A DNA stretch of 64,000 nt, taken from positions 930,001-994,000 of the forward strand of contig CAWGTV010000001.1 in assembly GCA_963825615.1 (NCBI GenBank), written 5' to 3'. The notes beneath the pieces were generated by a model. The model made no database searches. It had not been told where the DNA came from and saw nothing but the letters and a program-made list of their open reading frames with translations. The translations under genes and the position numbers were made by a program. The number at the start of each line of letters is the position of its first letter. Positions within the stretch are counted from its first letter, which is position 1. Origin of the DNA: JAHEDT01 sp963825615 (GTDB lineage: Bacteria > Desulfobacterota > Desulfuromonadia > Desulfuromonadales > BM103). Shown piece after piece: positions 1-8,620 of this stretch.

Positions 1-442
1 CACTGGCCCGGTTATCGTGAAGGGTTGTGGAATCTGCTCTGTGCCGAGGCACGTCGCGAAGAAGTTGCCGTAAACGTGTCAATCAGCGGGGCCGACGAAA
101 GCCTCGAAGCGGTTGCGGCCGCAAAGGAAAATTGCCGCCGCAGTGAAGCCGCGGACATTGTCTCAATTGACACAGTGCCGGCTTAACGAGCAATCTGTCC
201 ACGCAGGCCAGGGCCTGGTTGTATGCAACCCGCCTTACGGCAAGCGCCTGACCATGGAAGAGAATCCCGCAACTTATTATTCTCGACTCGGCCAGCACCT
301 GCAGCGGGCCTACCCAGGCTGGAGGCTGGCCATACTCTGTTCTGACCCCGACCTGGTAAAAGCAACCGGTTTGTCTTTCAAACAGATTGCCAGACTTGAC
401 AATGGCGGCCTGACGGTCGGTCTTTTTACGACAAAGACCTGA
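1..442 (+). CDS. THUMP-type class I SAM-dependent RNA methyltransferase, C-terminal part (5' truncated by window, frameshifted)
   Basis: This is the catalytic end of a Rossmann-fold RNA methyltransferase related to the RlmL/YcbY group, which methylates 23S rRNA or tRNA guanine at N2. The translation from base 1 runs in frame 1 (LLCAEARREEVAVNVSISGA) to a TAA at about 184. It continues in frame 2 as EQSVHAGQGLVVCNPPYGKR and ends at the TGA at 440-442. The NPPY motif at about 228-239 is the catalytic motif of N-methyltransferases. The frame change lies in GCTTAACGAG at about 181-190, and removing one T joins the halves. The N-terminal THUMP region lies outside the window. The exact substrate cannot be decided from this fragment. 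Confidence 0.72.
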
Positions 443-483
443 TGTATCGACACCCAGTCCATGCAAAATTCGACGATTCACGC

Positions 484-512
484 TTGCACTGCAGAAAAAA
501 ATCGGCTATAGT
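484..512 (+). promoter_or_regulatory. Sigma-70 promoter for rpsU
   Basis: TTGCAC (484-489) and TATAGT (507-512) are separated by exactly 17 bases, close to the sigma-70 consensus. They sit about 50 bases upstream of the rpsU start and downstream of the stop of the preceding gene. Confidence 0.65.
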
Positions 513-560
513 CCGCTCTCTTCTCCGTCTGGGAAGCATTTGTCAAGGGAAGCGAGGTGA

Positions 561-761
561 TTGCAGGTGGAGATCCATGTGGTCGACAACAATGTCGAAA
601 AAGCCATCCGGGTTCTCAAGCGCAAGTTGCAGCAGGAAGGGCTCTTCCGTGAAATGAAGCAGCGTAAGTTTTACGAAAAGCCCAGCGTCAAGCGCAAGCG
701 TAAAGAGAAAGAAGCCCAACGGCGCCTGCGCAAAAAGATGCGCCTGATGCGCAAAGACTAA
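561..761 (+). CDS. rpsU: 30S ribosomal protein S21
   Basis: Small basic ribosomal protein of the 30S subunit that helps base-pairing between mRNA and the anti-Shine-Dalgarno region. The protein is about 64-66 residues, as usual for S21. It carries the family core VEKAIRVLKRKLQQEGLF followed by KFYEKPSVKRKRK and a lysine/arginine-rich C-terminal helix. Two starts are possible. TTG at 561 follows the GAGGTGA box by only about 1 base, while GTG at 567 is 6 bases from it, so GTG 567 is the more natural start. The gene is monocistronic, with its own promoter at 484-512 and a strong terminator at 784-821. Confidence 0.95.
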   Translation: MQVEIHVVDNNVEKAIRVLKRKLQQEGLFREMKQRKFYEKPSVKRKRKEKEAQRRLRKKMRLMRKD

Positions 762-783
762 CCTCTCCTCAAAGTTCACAGTT

Positions 784-821
784 AAAAAGCCGGACCCAGT
801 TAACGGGTTCGGCTTTTTTTT
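784..821. terminator. Bidirectional intrinsic terminator between rpsU and aat
   Basis: GCCGGACCC (789-797) pairs with GGGTTCGGC (105 to 113 of the 700s-800s line, i.e. 805-813) around a 7-base loop. It has five A residues before the stem and eight or nine T residues after it. Read on the other strand it also has a T-run, so it can end both rpsU (plus) and the aat operon (minus). Confidence 0.9.
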
Positions 822-890
822 GCAGCTTCAGAAAGAGCCTGCGCTTAGCTGTCATAATGCTTTCAGCACAAAACTCGGCGGCAAACTTAT

Positions 891-1596
891 CTAGTCTAGA
901 TAAAGCACCTCCGGTAACTCAACCTTCACTAAAACACCCGCCGATCCCAAGGCCCCAGCCGCCAAGCGCTCAAGGAAATCCTCGCGAGAGATTTCTATGG
1001 CGCCCATACTGGTCAGATGAGGATTGGGAACCTGGCAGTCTAGCAGGTCAAAACCCTCCCTGTGCAGATGGCGAGCCAACTGCGCCAGAATGACCTTTGA
1101 GGCGTTCGGCCGGAGTATGAAACATCGACTCGCCGAAAAAGAATCTGCCGATAGCGACGCCGTAGAGGCCACCAACCAGTTCATCGTCTTCCCAGGCCTC
1201 AATGGAGTGAGCAAAACCCAACGCGTGCAGGGTTTGATAAGCGCATTGCATCTCCGCAGTCAACCAGGTTTCCTGTCCCTTACAGACGCGCACGCCGGCA
1301 CAGGCCTCGACAACCCGGCTGAAGACGCGGTTGCAGGTCAGGTGGAAGCGCTGTTGCCTGATAACTCTCTCCAGTCGGCGTGACACGTACACCTGCTCCG
1401 GGAAGAGCACACAGCGTGGATCCGGCGACCACCACAGGATCGGTTCGCCTTCTCCATACCAGGGGAAAATGCCGAGCACGTAAGCCAAGAGCAGGCGTTG
1501 GGGAGAGAGATCCCCGCCGATGGCCAGCAGCCCTTCCTTGCTGGCCCGGCGCGGATCAGGAAAAATCAGCTCATTGGTGAGGCGGAATACAGGCAT
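891..1596 (-). CDS. aat: Leucyl/phenylalanyl-tRNA--protein transferase (frameshifted)
   Basis: Transfers Leu or Phe from aminoacyl-tRNA to N-terminal Arg/Lys of proteins, creating N-degrons for ClpS-ClpAP. The N-terminal half (from 1596) has PVFRLTNELIFPDPRRA and GLLAIGGDLSPQRLLLAYVLGIFPW, split here only for length, then GRFFFGESMFH. The C-terminal half is in another frame: RPNASKVILAQLARHLHREG, then DLLDCQVPNPHLTSMGAIEI. The switch is at about 1118-1125, where ACTCCGG needs one C fewer. The corrected length is 234 residues, as expected for the family. It is the last gene of the clpS-clpA-aat unit, so co-expression with the adaptor and unfoldase that read its products is likely. The frameshift is probably a sequence error. 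Confidence 0.9.
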
Positions 1597-1701
1597 TAGA
1601 AGATAAGGGAGGCGGGACGAGGGACGTGTAATTCAAAAGCTTTAAAACTACCTGTAAAAGCTTCATAAATAACCAATTTTTCGCGTCCCTGCGTCCCGGC
1701 G
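1597..1701. repeat. GGGACG-type intergenic repeat, inverted pair
   Basis: The spacer between clpA and aat contains GGCGGGACGAGGGACGTG near 1610-1629 and the inverted counterpart CGCGTCCCTGCGTCCCGGCG near 1682-1701, flanking an AT-rich core. Similar GGGACG/CGTCCC words occur in several other spacers of the window (about 19400, 40264-40340, 42283-42309), suggesting a dispersed element. Confidence 0.5.
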
Positions 1702-3948
1702 TCAGCTATAGCTGAAATCCAGCTTGCCCGACTTGAAGGTGATGCGCACTTTGCCGCCGCTGGTCAGACGGCCGAAGAGGATTTCATCGGCGAGCAGATT
1801 GCCGACTTCATTCTCGATCAGGCGCCCCAGTGGCCGAGCGCCGAAGACCGGATCATAGCCGCGGCGAGCCAGGTCGCGACGTGCACTTTCGGTGAGGGTC
1901 AGGCTCACCTTGCGCTCGGCCAGCGAGGTCTGCAGCTGCCGAATGAATTTGTCGACGACGCGTGTCATGATCTCTTCGTCGAGAGGCCGGAATGCAATGA
2001 TGGCATCAAGACGATTACGGAATTCCGGAGAGAAGGTCTTTTCCACGGCCTGGCGCGCTTCGCCGGGGAGCCGATCGCCAAAACCGATCGTCGCGCTGCT
2101 CATCTCCCGGGCACCAACATTGCTGGTCATGATCAGGATGACGTTATGAAAGTCCGCCTGACGCCCGTTGTTGTCCGTCAAAGTACCATGGTCCATCACC
2201 TGCAGCAGAATGTTGAATATGTCCGGGTGCGCCTTTTCGATCTCGTCGAGGAGGAGCACCGCATGCGGATTGCGAATCACGGCGTCAGTCAAGAGGCCAC
2301 CCTGCTCGAAGCCGACATACCCCGGCGGAGAACCGATGAGGCGGGACACCGCATGTTTCTCCATGTATTCGCTCATGTCGAACCGCAGGAATTCAACACC
2401 CATTTGCGTGGCAAGCTGTCTCGCGACCTCGGTCTTGCCGACACCGGTCGGTCCGGTGAAGAGGAACGACCCGGTCGGCCTCTCCGGTTGGCCGAGACCG
2501 GCACGGGCACGGCGGATCGCCTGGCAGATCTGATCGATTGCTCGGTCCTGGCCAAAAACCTGGCGTTTCAGATCACGATCCAGATCCTTCAATTTACGCC
2601 GGTCGGTCTGGCCGAGTTTGCGTGCCGGGATACGGGCCATGCCGGCAACCACCGTTTCGATATCGGTGACGCCGATGGTCGGGCGCTTGCGCGGGTAAAG
2701 CTGCAACCGGGCACCGGCTTCGTCAATCACATCGATGGCCTTGTCCGGCAGACGGCGGAAGTTGACATGCCGTGCCGACAGGGTTGCCGCTGCCTCAAGG
2801 GCAGCAGCTGTGTATTTGACACCGTGATGCTTTTCGTAAGAAGCTTTGAGTCCCTTCAAAATTTCGATCGTTTCATCGACACCCGGCTCAAGTACGTCAA
2901 TCTTCTGGAAACGCCGGGACAAGGCGCGATCCTTTTCAAAGAGGTTCTTGTATTCTTCATAAGTCGTCGAACCAATGCAGCGGATCTCTCCGGAGCCGAG
3001 CACCGGCTTGAGAATGTTGGCCGCATCAAGGGAGCCTCCGCTCGTGGCACCGGCACCGACGATGGTATGGATCTCGTCGATCACCAGAATAGCCCGTGGC
3101 CGCTTGGCCAAAGCCTGCACCACAGCCTTGAGGCGCTCCTCGAAATCGCCGCGGTACTTGGTGCCGGCCAGCAAAGCCCCCATGTCGAGAGCAAACAGTT
3201 CGGCATCCTGAAGCAGCTCCGGAACCTCGTGGTCAAGGATGCGCAGGGCCAAACCCTCGGCAATGGCGGTTTTGCCGACGCCGGGTTCGCCAACCAGGAC
3301 CGGGTTATTCTTGCGCCGTCGGCAGAGGATTTGTACGGTGCGTTCCAACTCGGCTTTTCTGCCAACAAGAGGATCAATCATCCCCTTGGCGGCCCGTTCA
3401 AGAAGATTGACCGTAAACGCCTCGAGAGGATTGACTTTCTTTGCCGGCTTGCCAGACGGCGATTCTTTGATCTGCTCGTCCGGATCCTGCTGCTCTGCAG
3501 GTGCATTCTGGAATGGGACCTTGGTAATCCCGTGGGAGACGTAGTTCAAGACATCGAGTCTTGACATGCCTTCGGCCTGAAGAATCTGTGCCGCCAGGCA
3601 ATTCTCCTGCTCCAGTATCGCGGCCAGGATGTCGCCGATACCAATCTCCTCGCGACCAGACGACTGCATGTGCGTTACCGTCCGTTGCAGGACCTTCTGC
3701 AGGCCAACCGTCTGCTCCGGCATATCATCGTCAGTCTGCTCCAGCGCCTCGAGATGCTGTTCGAGATAGATCTCCAGATCTGCTCTCAGGTTCTCGATAT
3801 CACCGCCACAGGCCCGCAAAATCTCCTGGCCCTGCTCGTCAAAGAGCATGGCATACAACACATGCTCGGTGGTCAGAAATTCATGACGCCGGCGCTGGGC
3901 TTCCCTCACGGCAAGGGAAAAAGCTATTTGAACATCTTGATTAAACAT
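1702..3948 (-). CDS. clpA: ATP-dependent Clp protease ATP-binding subunit ClpA
   Basis: AAA+ unfoldase that feeds substrates to the ClpP peptidase, including N-end-rule substrates delivered by ClpS. The protein is 748 residues, typical for ClpA. It has a Clp_N double repeat at about residues 1-140 and a first AAA+ module with Walker A GEPGVGKT at about 220-227 and Walker B VIDEIHTIVGAG. The second module has GPTGVGKTEVARQLA (about residue 500) and LLLDEIEKAHPDIFNILLQV. A C-terminal ClpB_D2 region (RPLGRLIENEVGNLLADEIL) follows. It lacks the long middle coiled coil of ClpB/ClpC. The gene lies 82 bases downstream of clpS and upstream of aat on the same strand. Confidence 0.96.
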   Translation of the reverse strand: MFNQDVQIAFSLAVREAQRRRHEFLTTEHVLYAMLFDEQGQEILRACGGDIENLRADLEIYLEQHLEALEQTDDDMPEQTVGLQKVLQRTVTHMQSSGREEIGIGDILAAILEQENCLAAQILQAEGMSRLDVLNYVSHGITKVPFQNAPAEQQDPDEQIKESPSGKPAKKVNPLEAFTVNLLERAAKGMIDPLVGRKAELERTVQILCRRRKNNPVLVGEPGVGKTAIAEGLALRILDHEVPELLQDAELFALDMGALLAGTKYRGDFEERLKAVVQALAKRPRAILVIDEIHTIVGAGATSGGSLDAANILKPVLGSGEIRCIGSTTYEEYKNLFEKDRALSRRFQKIDVLEPGVDETIEILKGLKASYEKHHGVKYTAAALEAAATLSARHVNFRRLPDKAIDVIDEAGARLQLYPRKRPTIGVTDIETVVAGMARIPARKLGQTDRRKLKDLDRDLKRQVFGQDRAIDQICQAIRRARAGLGQPERPTGSFLFTGPTGVGKTEVARQLATQMGVEFLRFDMSEYMEKHAVSRLIGSPPGYVGFEQGGLLTDAVIRNPHAVLLLDEIEKAHPDIFNILLQVMDHGTLTDNNGRQADFHNVILIMTSNVGAREMSSATIGFGDRLPGEARQAVEKTFSPEFRNRLDAIIAFRPLDEEIMTRVVDKFIRQLQTSLAERKVSLTLTESARRDLARRGYDPVFGARPLGRLIENEVGNLLADEILFGRLTSGGKVRITFKSGKLDFSYS

Positions 3949-4030
3949 GCGTCTCGGTTACTCCATTCAGAGTAGAGATGTCAGATTCTGATGCAATTCA
4001 TTCTACTCCTGAATATTCTAGCAGAGCTAT

Positions 4031-4345
4031 TCAAACTTGCTCCAGAGAACAGCGTAGCGGAAACCCCTCTTTGCGGGCCATGGCATGAGTCTTGGCAGCC
4101 TTGGTTTCGGCAACCTCGTAGGGGTAGATGCCGCAGACCCCTGAGCCCTTGAAGTGGATATGCAGCATAATCCGGTTGGCCTCGGTTGGCGACTTGTGAA
4201 AAACCGCGATCAATGCTTCGACGACGAACTCCATAGTCGTGTAATCGTCATTATGCATAAGGACCGTAAACATCGGCGGACGCCTAGTGCGGGTCCTGCG
4301 TTTTACATTGGTGCGGCTTTGATTGTCGGTAGCCGGTTTTGCCAT
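4031..4345 (-). CDS. clpS: ATP-dependent Clp protease adaptor ClpS
   Basis: Adaptor that binds N-terminal Leu/Phe/Tyr/Trp degrons and hands substrates to ClpA. The core is PPMFTVLMHNDDYTTMEFVV, with the conserved HNDDYTTMEFV hydrophobic-pocket region. It is followed by MLHIHFKGSGVCGIYPYEVA and ETKAAKTHAMARKEGFPLRC. The start at 4345 (MAKPATDNQS) was chosen because GGAGAGGAAGGA lies directly upstream; the frame is open 21 codons further without a convincing ribosome site. The mature length is about 104 residues, normal for ClpS. First gene of clpS-clpA-aat. Confidence 0.95.
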   Translation of the reverse strand: MAKPATDNQSRTNVKRRTRTRRPPMFTVLMHNDDYTTMEFVVEALIAVFHKSPTEANRIMLHIHFKGSGVCGIYPYEVAETKAAKTHAMARKEGFPLRCSLEQV

Positions 4346-4439
4346 TCCTTCCTCTCCAACAGCAATTGAGGGAACAATTTTCAGGAAGCTCATCTTAGCA
4401 TAAAACACTGAGAAGTGTCATCGCCGAGCAGCAGCGGAT

Positions 4440-4467
4440 TTGACAGGGCGTGAAAAACCCATAGAAT
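4440..4467 (+). promoter_or_regulatory. Sigma-70 promoter of the GGDEF-EAL gene
   Basis: TTGACA (4440-4445) and TAGAAT (4462-4467) are separated by 16 bases in the divergent spacer between clpS and the diguanylate cyclase/phosphodiesterase gene. The predicted transcript would have a leader of about 85 bases. Confidence 0.6.
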
Positions 4468-4560
4468 GTAAGCATTAATTTGCAATCCGGAGCCCTGCCG
4501 CCTCTTCTCCTTCGGATTTATTTTGCTTGCGGGTTTATCATTATAAGCGGTCGACATTCT

Positions 4561-6522
4561 ATGCCCAAGACCTTGAGTGGAAAACAACTTGTTTTGCCAT
4601 TATGCGGCTGGTTTCTTGCCGGCGCCTTGGTCGTTGCCCTGGCAACCTATCTGGGACGCAGCCTGCACGATTTGACCATGCAAATACAGCAGCTATGGTT
4701 TCCGATCGTGTTTGGCGGCTTGGCCGGCGTTCTTTTCGGCCATGCGGAAATCCGCTTGCGCGGCATGAGGCGCCGGCTGGAAGAGGGTGAAAACCGATTT
4801 CGGCAATTCTATCAAAAGACCCCGGCCATGCTGCACTCGATGGACTGCAGTGGACGACTGCTTTATGTCAGTCAATCCTGGCTCGACACCCTCGGCTATG
4901 CTGCAGAAGAGGTCATCGGCAAGGATTTCTTCGACTTTATCATCAGCGAGAATGCGCATGAGATCAGGGCCAAGCACTTCCAACAGCTAAGGGATCTGGG
5001 AGAGATCAGAAGCACCAACTACCAGTTGCGACGAGCCAATGGTGGAGCAATCGAAGTCTCGCTTTCGGAAGTCGCCCAGCGCGATGATCATGGCAACCTG
5101 ACCGAAAGCCTGGCGGTCCTCAATGATCTGACCAACCACCGTGCTACGGAAGAGCGCATCGAGCGACTGGCCTACTATGATACCTTGACCGGCCTGCCCA
5201 ATCGCGCCCTGATGAACGATCGCCTCCTGCAATCGATGGCTCTGGCCCGCCGCGACAACCGCCATGTTGGGGTTTTCTTCTTCGATCTGGACCGCTTCAA
5301 ACTGATTAACGATACCCATGGACACGCCGTCGGCGACCTGGTCTTGCGCTCGGTTGCACAGCGCCTGAAAAAATTCATCCGCGAGGGAGACACTTTTGCC
5401 CGGCTGGGGGGCGATGAATTCGTCATCGTACAGGCCGACCCGAATCATGATCCCAATTTCTCCATTATGGGACGGCGTATCCTCGAGACCCTCGGCCAAC
5501 CTTTCCAGATCGGCAGCCGCGAATTTTTCACAACCGCCAGTATTGGCGTAGCGATCTACCCGATTGACGGCGAAGACCCGCAAACCTTGTTGAAAAGTGC
5601 CGACACGGCCATGTATGTCGCCAAAAGCCGCGGACGCAACAACATCCAGTTCTTTTCCGACGACATGAACACCGCGGCCCTGGCCAAAAACGATCTCGAG
5701 AGCCGACTGCGTCAAGCGCTCAGCAGCGGGGAACTGCAGCAACACTATCAACCTCAGATCAACCTGGACACCGGCTGCATTACCGGGGTCGAAGCTCTAC
5801 TACGCTGGAATGACAGCAACGGCAAGCTGATTTCCCCGGCCCAGATCATCAGCGTCGCGGAAGAAAGCGGCCTGGTCTTTCCCCTCGGCGAATGGGTCCT
5901 GCGTACCGCCTGTGCCCAGGCCAAAGCCTGGCAGGAGGCCGGTCTGTCATATATACGTATGTCCGTAAACCTTTCGGGACATCATATCCGCCAGGCCAAC
6001 TTCATTGACTGCATCGAATCGATTCTGAACGAGACCGGTCTCAAGCCCAACGCCCTGGAAATTGAGCTTTCCGAAAACTCCATTATGGGACATGTTGAGG
6101 ACAGTATCATGGCCTTGACCGACCTCAAGGTGCGCGGCATCAATCTCGCAATTGATGATTTCGGCACCGGCTATTCATCACTTCTGTACCTCCGGCATTT
6201 TCCTATTCACCGCATCAAGATCGCCCAGGAGTTTATTCGCGACATCATTCACAACCCCGACTACGCGGCAATTACCGAGGCCATTCTCAGCATGGCCAGC
6301 AGCTTGAATCTGGCCGTAACAGCCGTCGGCGTTGAGGACAAGATGCAACTGGAGTTCCTCCGCAAACGCGGCTGTCAGGAAGTCCAAGGGCGTCTCTTCG
6401 GGTCAGCGATGAACGCCGTGGAGATGACCAGGTTTTTGCATAGTGCAAAAAACATCTTCGCGGAAATCAAGCCAGCTGTCAGGGGAAAAACGCATTTCGA
6501 GGGATCCAAAGAAATTCACTAG
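4561..6522 (+). CDS. Membrane-anchored PAS-GGDEF-EAL protein (c-di-GMP turnover)
   Basis: About 653 residues from the ATG at 4561 (the frame is open to a TTG at 4480). Two membrane segments lie near the N-terminus (LVLPLCGWFLAGALVVALA and WFPIVFGGLAGVLFG). A PAS domain follows at about residues 85-200. The GGDEF domain has RLGGDEFVIVQ at about residue 282, preceded by an intact inhibitory I-site REGD five residues before GGDEF. The EAL domain starts with GVEALLRWN at about 410 and keeps the Asn, Glu, DDFGTGYSS, Lys (RIKIAQEFI) and GVE/VQG elements for metal and c-di-GMP binding. Both activities could therefore be real. The usual KID motif is KIA here, but the catalytic Lys is kept. Monocistronic, with its own promoter at 4440-4467. 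Confidence 0.92.
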   Translation: MPKTLSGKQLVLPLCGWFLAGALVVALATYLGRSLHDLTMQIQQLWFPIVFGGLAGVLFGHAEIRLRGMRRRLEEGENRFRQFYQKTPAMLHSMDCSGRLLYVSQSWLDTLGYAAEEVIGKDFFDFIISENAHEIRAKHFQQLRDLGEIRSTNYQLRRANGGAIEVSLSEVAQRDDHGNLTESLAVLNDLTNHRATEERIERLAYYDTLTGLPNRALMNDRLLQSMALARRDNRHVGVFFFDLDRFKLINDTHGHAVGDLVLRSVAQRLKKFIREGDTFARLGGDEFVIVQADPNHDPNFSIMGRRILETLGQPFQIGSREFFTTASIGVAIYPIDGEDPQTLLKSADTAMYVAKSRGRNNIQFFSDDMNTAALAKNDLESRLRQALSSGELQQHYQPQINLDTGCITGVEALLRWNDSNGKLISPAQIISVAEESGLVFPLGEWVLRTACAQAKAWQEAGLSYIRMSVNLSGHHIRQANFIDCIESILNETGLKPNALEIELSENSIMGHVEDSIMALTDLKVRGINLAIDDFGTGYSSLLYLRHFPIHRIKIAQEFIRDIIHNPDYAAITEAILSMASSLNLAVTAVGVEDKMQLEFLRKRGCQEVQGRLFGSAMNAVEMTRFLHSAKNIFAEIKPAVRGKTHFEGSKEIH

Positions 6523-6547
6523 TATCCCGCAATCAACCATCAACCGC

Positions 6548-7234
6548 CTAATGAATCGGGACCTTCTCTCCGGAAACGAACAAGGCAACCATTTCCGGTT
6601 GGTCAAGCAGTGTTAGAACGATACTACTCAACCTCATCGGCCGATGATCAAACCCCAGGCATTCCAGCACCCAGCCAAATTCAGAATAGACCGTGTCGAA
6701 AAGAGCCTTATGGAAGAGGTCCATCTCCACGCTCGGCGCTCCCTGTAAAGCAACCATTGCGATGGCCTCTTGACAGGCGTGAGGATCAGTCGAGGTAATG
6801 GAACGGCACAAAAGCGGACGTACAGCATGTATCGTACAACAGCCGAAATTATCCAGAAACGCGCAGGGCTCCCTTAGAAAAAGGCGTTCCTCGTCATCAA
6901 GCCAACAGATTTTGCGATGTAATTCCTGGAGTTTGATGCGGAGGGCATCCATTTCTTCTGTTGAGCAGCGTCTTTGTAAAAAACGCGTGATGGCCACCGC
7001 TTCAGGGAAGAGGACAGAGACATTCAGAACGCAGCAGGCGCCACAACCGGGGCCACAGGCAACGTGTGAGGCTTCAGGGGAAGAACCAAAACGCGCCAGG
7101 TCTCTTTCCGCCGCAGTGGTTAACAAGTGGACGGTGCCGGAGAGTTCCACGGCATTGCCTCCATAACGCATCAGCATTTTGGAGACCTTGCGCACCTGCC
7201 GGGCATATGATGAGAAATCAAAAGTTTCCTGCAT
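6548..7234 (-). CDS. YkgJ-type cysteine cluster protein (putative Zn/Fe chelating)
   Basis: Member of the PF03692-type CxxCxxCC family, whose role is unproven; metal chelation or Fe-S binding is usually assumed. The signature CGPGCGACCVLNVSV is present at about residue 62. More cysteines follow (EPCAFLDNFGCCTIHAVRPL and LCRSITSTDPHAC), which together could form a metal site. The start at 7234 (MQETFDFSSY) follows AAAGGAGG; the frame is open 16 codons further upstream. Divergent from the CigR-like gene at 7423. Confidence 0.8.
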   Translation of the reverse strand: MQETFDFSSYARQVRKVSKMLMRYGGNAVELSGTVHLLTTAAERDLARFGSSPEASHVACGPGCGACCVLNVSVLFPEAVAITRFLQRRCSTEEMDALRIKLQELHRKICWLDDEERLFLREPCAFLDNFGCCTIHAVRPLLCRSITSTDPHACQEAIAMVALQGAPSVEMDLFHKALFDTVYSEFGWVLECLGFDHRPMRLSSIVLTLLDQPEMVALFVSGEKVPIH

Positions 7235-7422
7235 AGGCGCCTCCTTTGTGGGATAGAGCGCATACCTGCAAAGGATTAACAATATACCTTAGAAGACAGG
7301 ATCTGTCACATCCCCACAGTTGATGACAGGGGCAAAAAAATATATTAGAGTAGAGTTCTTGATGTAGTTTGCGGCATCATCTTTCCAGACAGACCAAACC
7401 CTCTCGCAAAGGAGAAAGCGAC

Positions 7423-7890
7423 ATGCGGCGCATCGCGGTTATGATTATCATGATCATGACCGCCACCTTATCGGTACAAGCCAAGGCAATAGAAGCTCAC
7501 GGGGTTTATCAGAAAGCATGGCAAGGTCACGCCGACCTTGACCAACATGAAACTTTCTCCCCGGCCGAACGCAACCTGATTCGCGCACACTTGCTCGGAC
7601 TTCAACCCGCGACCGAGCGGGAGAACGACAGCGAGCTCCCTTCCGGCCTGCAGAAAAAAGTCTTTCGTGGCAAAACCCTGCCGCCCGGCTGGCAGGAAAA
7701 GGTTGCGCCAGGGCACAGTCTTGATTACCAGCTTTACCGTCAGGCAGAAAGACTTCCCGACGACCTCTTGCGCCGGCTGCCGCCACCACCGGTCGGCTTG
7801 GAAATCCTGCAGGTTGAGAACAAAGTTGTCCTGATCAACTCGACAACGCACGCCATCCTGGATGCTTTTGATCTCACCCCGACCCGCTGA
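7423..7890 (+). CDS. CigR/RcnB-like secreted protein
   Basis: About 155 residues. An N-terminal signal peptide (MRRIAVMIIMIMTATLSVQA, cleavage after AKA) precedes the mature region. That region carries the tandem LPSGLQKKVFRGKTLPPGWQ motif, then RLPDDLLRRLPPPPVG and ENKVVLINSTTHAILDAFDL. This pattern is characteristic of the RcnB/CigR family of small periplasmic proteins. In Salmonella CigR is an anti-virulence regulator; for this organism no specific role can be given. The start at 7423 follows AAAGGAGAAAGCGAC. The gene begins a run with TM2, Dabb and aldolase genes at 15-16 base spacings, probably one transcript. Confidence 0.78.
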   Translation: MRRIAVMIIMIMTATLSVQAKAIEAHGVYQKAWQGHADLDQHETFSPAERNLIRAHLLGLQPATERENDSELPSGLQKKVFRGKTLPPGWQEKVAPGHSLDYQLYRQAERLPDDLLRRLPPPPVGLEILQVENKVVLINSTTHAILDAFDLTPTR

Positions 7891-7905
7891 CAAAGGAACA
7901 CAGGC

Positions 7906-8298
7906 ATGCTGGAAACCACTCACACCCCGTTAATCGGCTACCTCCTCTGGTTGTTCGGCTTTACCGGTTCACATCGTTTTTATTACGGGCGACCGGTCTC
8001 CGGAACCATCTACTTCTTCACCCTGGGGCTGTTTTTTATCGGTTGGCTGGTAGACCTCTTTTTGATCCCAAGGATGGACCGAGATGCCGATCTGCGCTTC
8101 ACTTCCGGTCCGATCGATTACAACCTCGCCTGGATCCTGCTGACGTTTCTGGGTTTGTTCGGTGTGCATCGCATGTACATGGGCAAGTGGCTGACCGGCA
8201 TCATCTACTTTCTCACCGGCGGACTGTTCCTGATCGGCTATATCTACGACTACTGGACGCTCAATGATCAGTTGAGCGAAATCAACTCCCAAACCTGA
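7906..8298 (+). CDS. TM2 domain membrane protein
   Basis: 130 residues with two tandem TM2-like units. The first is FGFTGSHRFYYGRPVSGTIY, then FFTLGLFFIGWLVDLFLIP. The second is FLGLFGVHRMYMGKWLTGII, then YFLTGGLFLIGYIYDYWTL. Each unit has the hallmark G-x-HR-F/M-Y-x-G turn between two membrane helices, giving four membrane segments. The function of TM2 proteins is not established. The ribosome site AAAGGAACACAGGC precedes the ATG, 16 bases after the CigR-like gene. Confidence 0.82.
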   Translation: MLETTHTPLIGYLLWLFGFTGSHRFYYGRPVSGTIYFFTLGLFFIGWLVDLFLIPRMDRDADLRFTSGPIDYNLAWILLTFLGLFGVHRMYMGKWLTGIIYFLTGGLFLIGYIYDYWTLNDQLSEINSQT

Positions 8299-8313
8299 TC
8301 CTGGAGAACGTTC

Positions 8314-8604
8314 ATGCTGACTCATGTTGTCTTATTCAAATTCAAACCGGAAACCACTGCGGCCGAAATCCAGCAACTCGCCGAGGGCTTGGGCGGACTG
8401 CCGCATGTGATCGAGGAGATCCGCGAGTTCCGCTTCGGCACCGATGTTCTCCGCTCCGAACGTTCATACGACCTCGGCCTGGTCTCCAGCTTTGATGATC
8501 TTGAAGCCCTCCAGCGCTACCAAGTCCATCCTGAGCACCAGAAAGTCGTCGCCCTCGTCAAGGCCATAACTTCGAGCGTTGTCGCGGTTGACTTTGCCGA
8601 TTGA
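8314..8604 (+). CDS. Dabb family (stress-responsive A/B barrel) protein
   Basis: 96 residues, the usual size of the dimeric alpha/beta-barrel Dabb family. The start MLTHVVLFKFKPETT and the later HPEHQKVVALVKAITSSVVA are the two conserved blocks. The biochemical function is unknown for most members. It starts 16 bases after the TM2 gene behind a CTGGAGAACG site, and its end overlaps the open frame of the following aldolase-like gene. Confidence 0.82.
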   Translation: MLTHVVLFKFKPETTAAEIQQLAEGLGGLPHVIEEIREFRFGTDVLRSERSYDLGLVSSFDDLEALQRYQVHPEHQKVVALVKAITSSVVAVDFAD

Positions 8605-8620
8605 CGAAAGCTTCCATGGC

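Noticed and set aside
2146..3564. 472-codon plus-strand frame opposite clpA
   Set aside because: Antisense shadow of clpA without homologous motifs.
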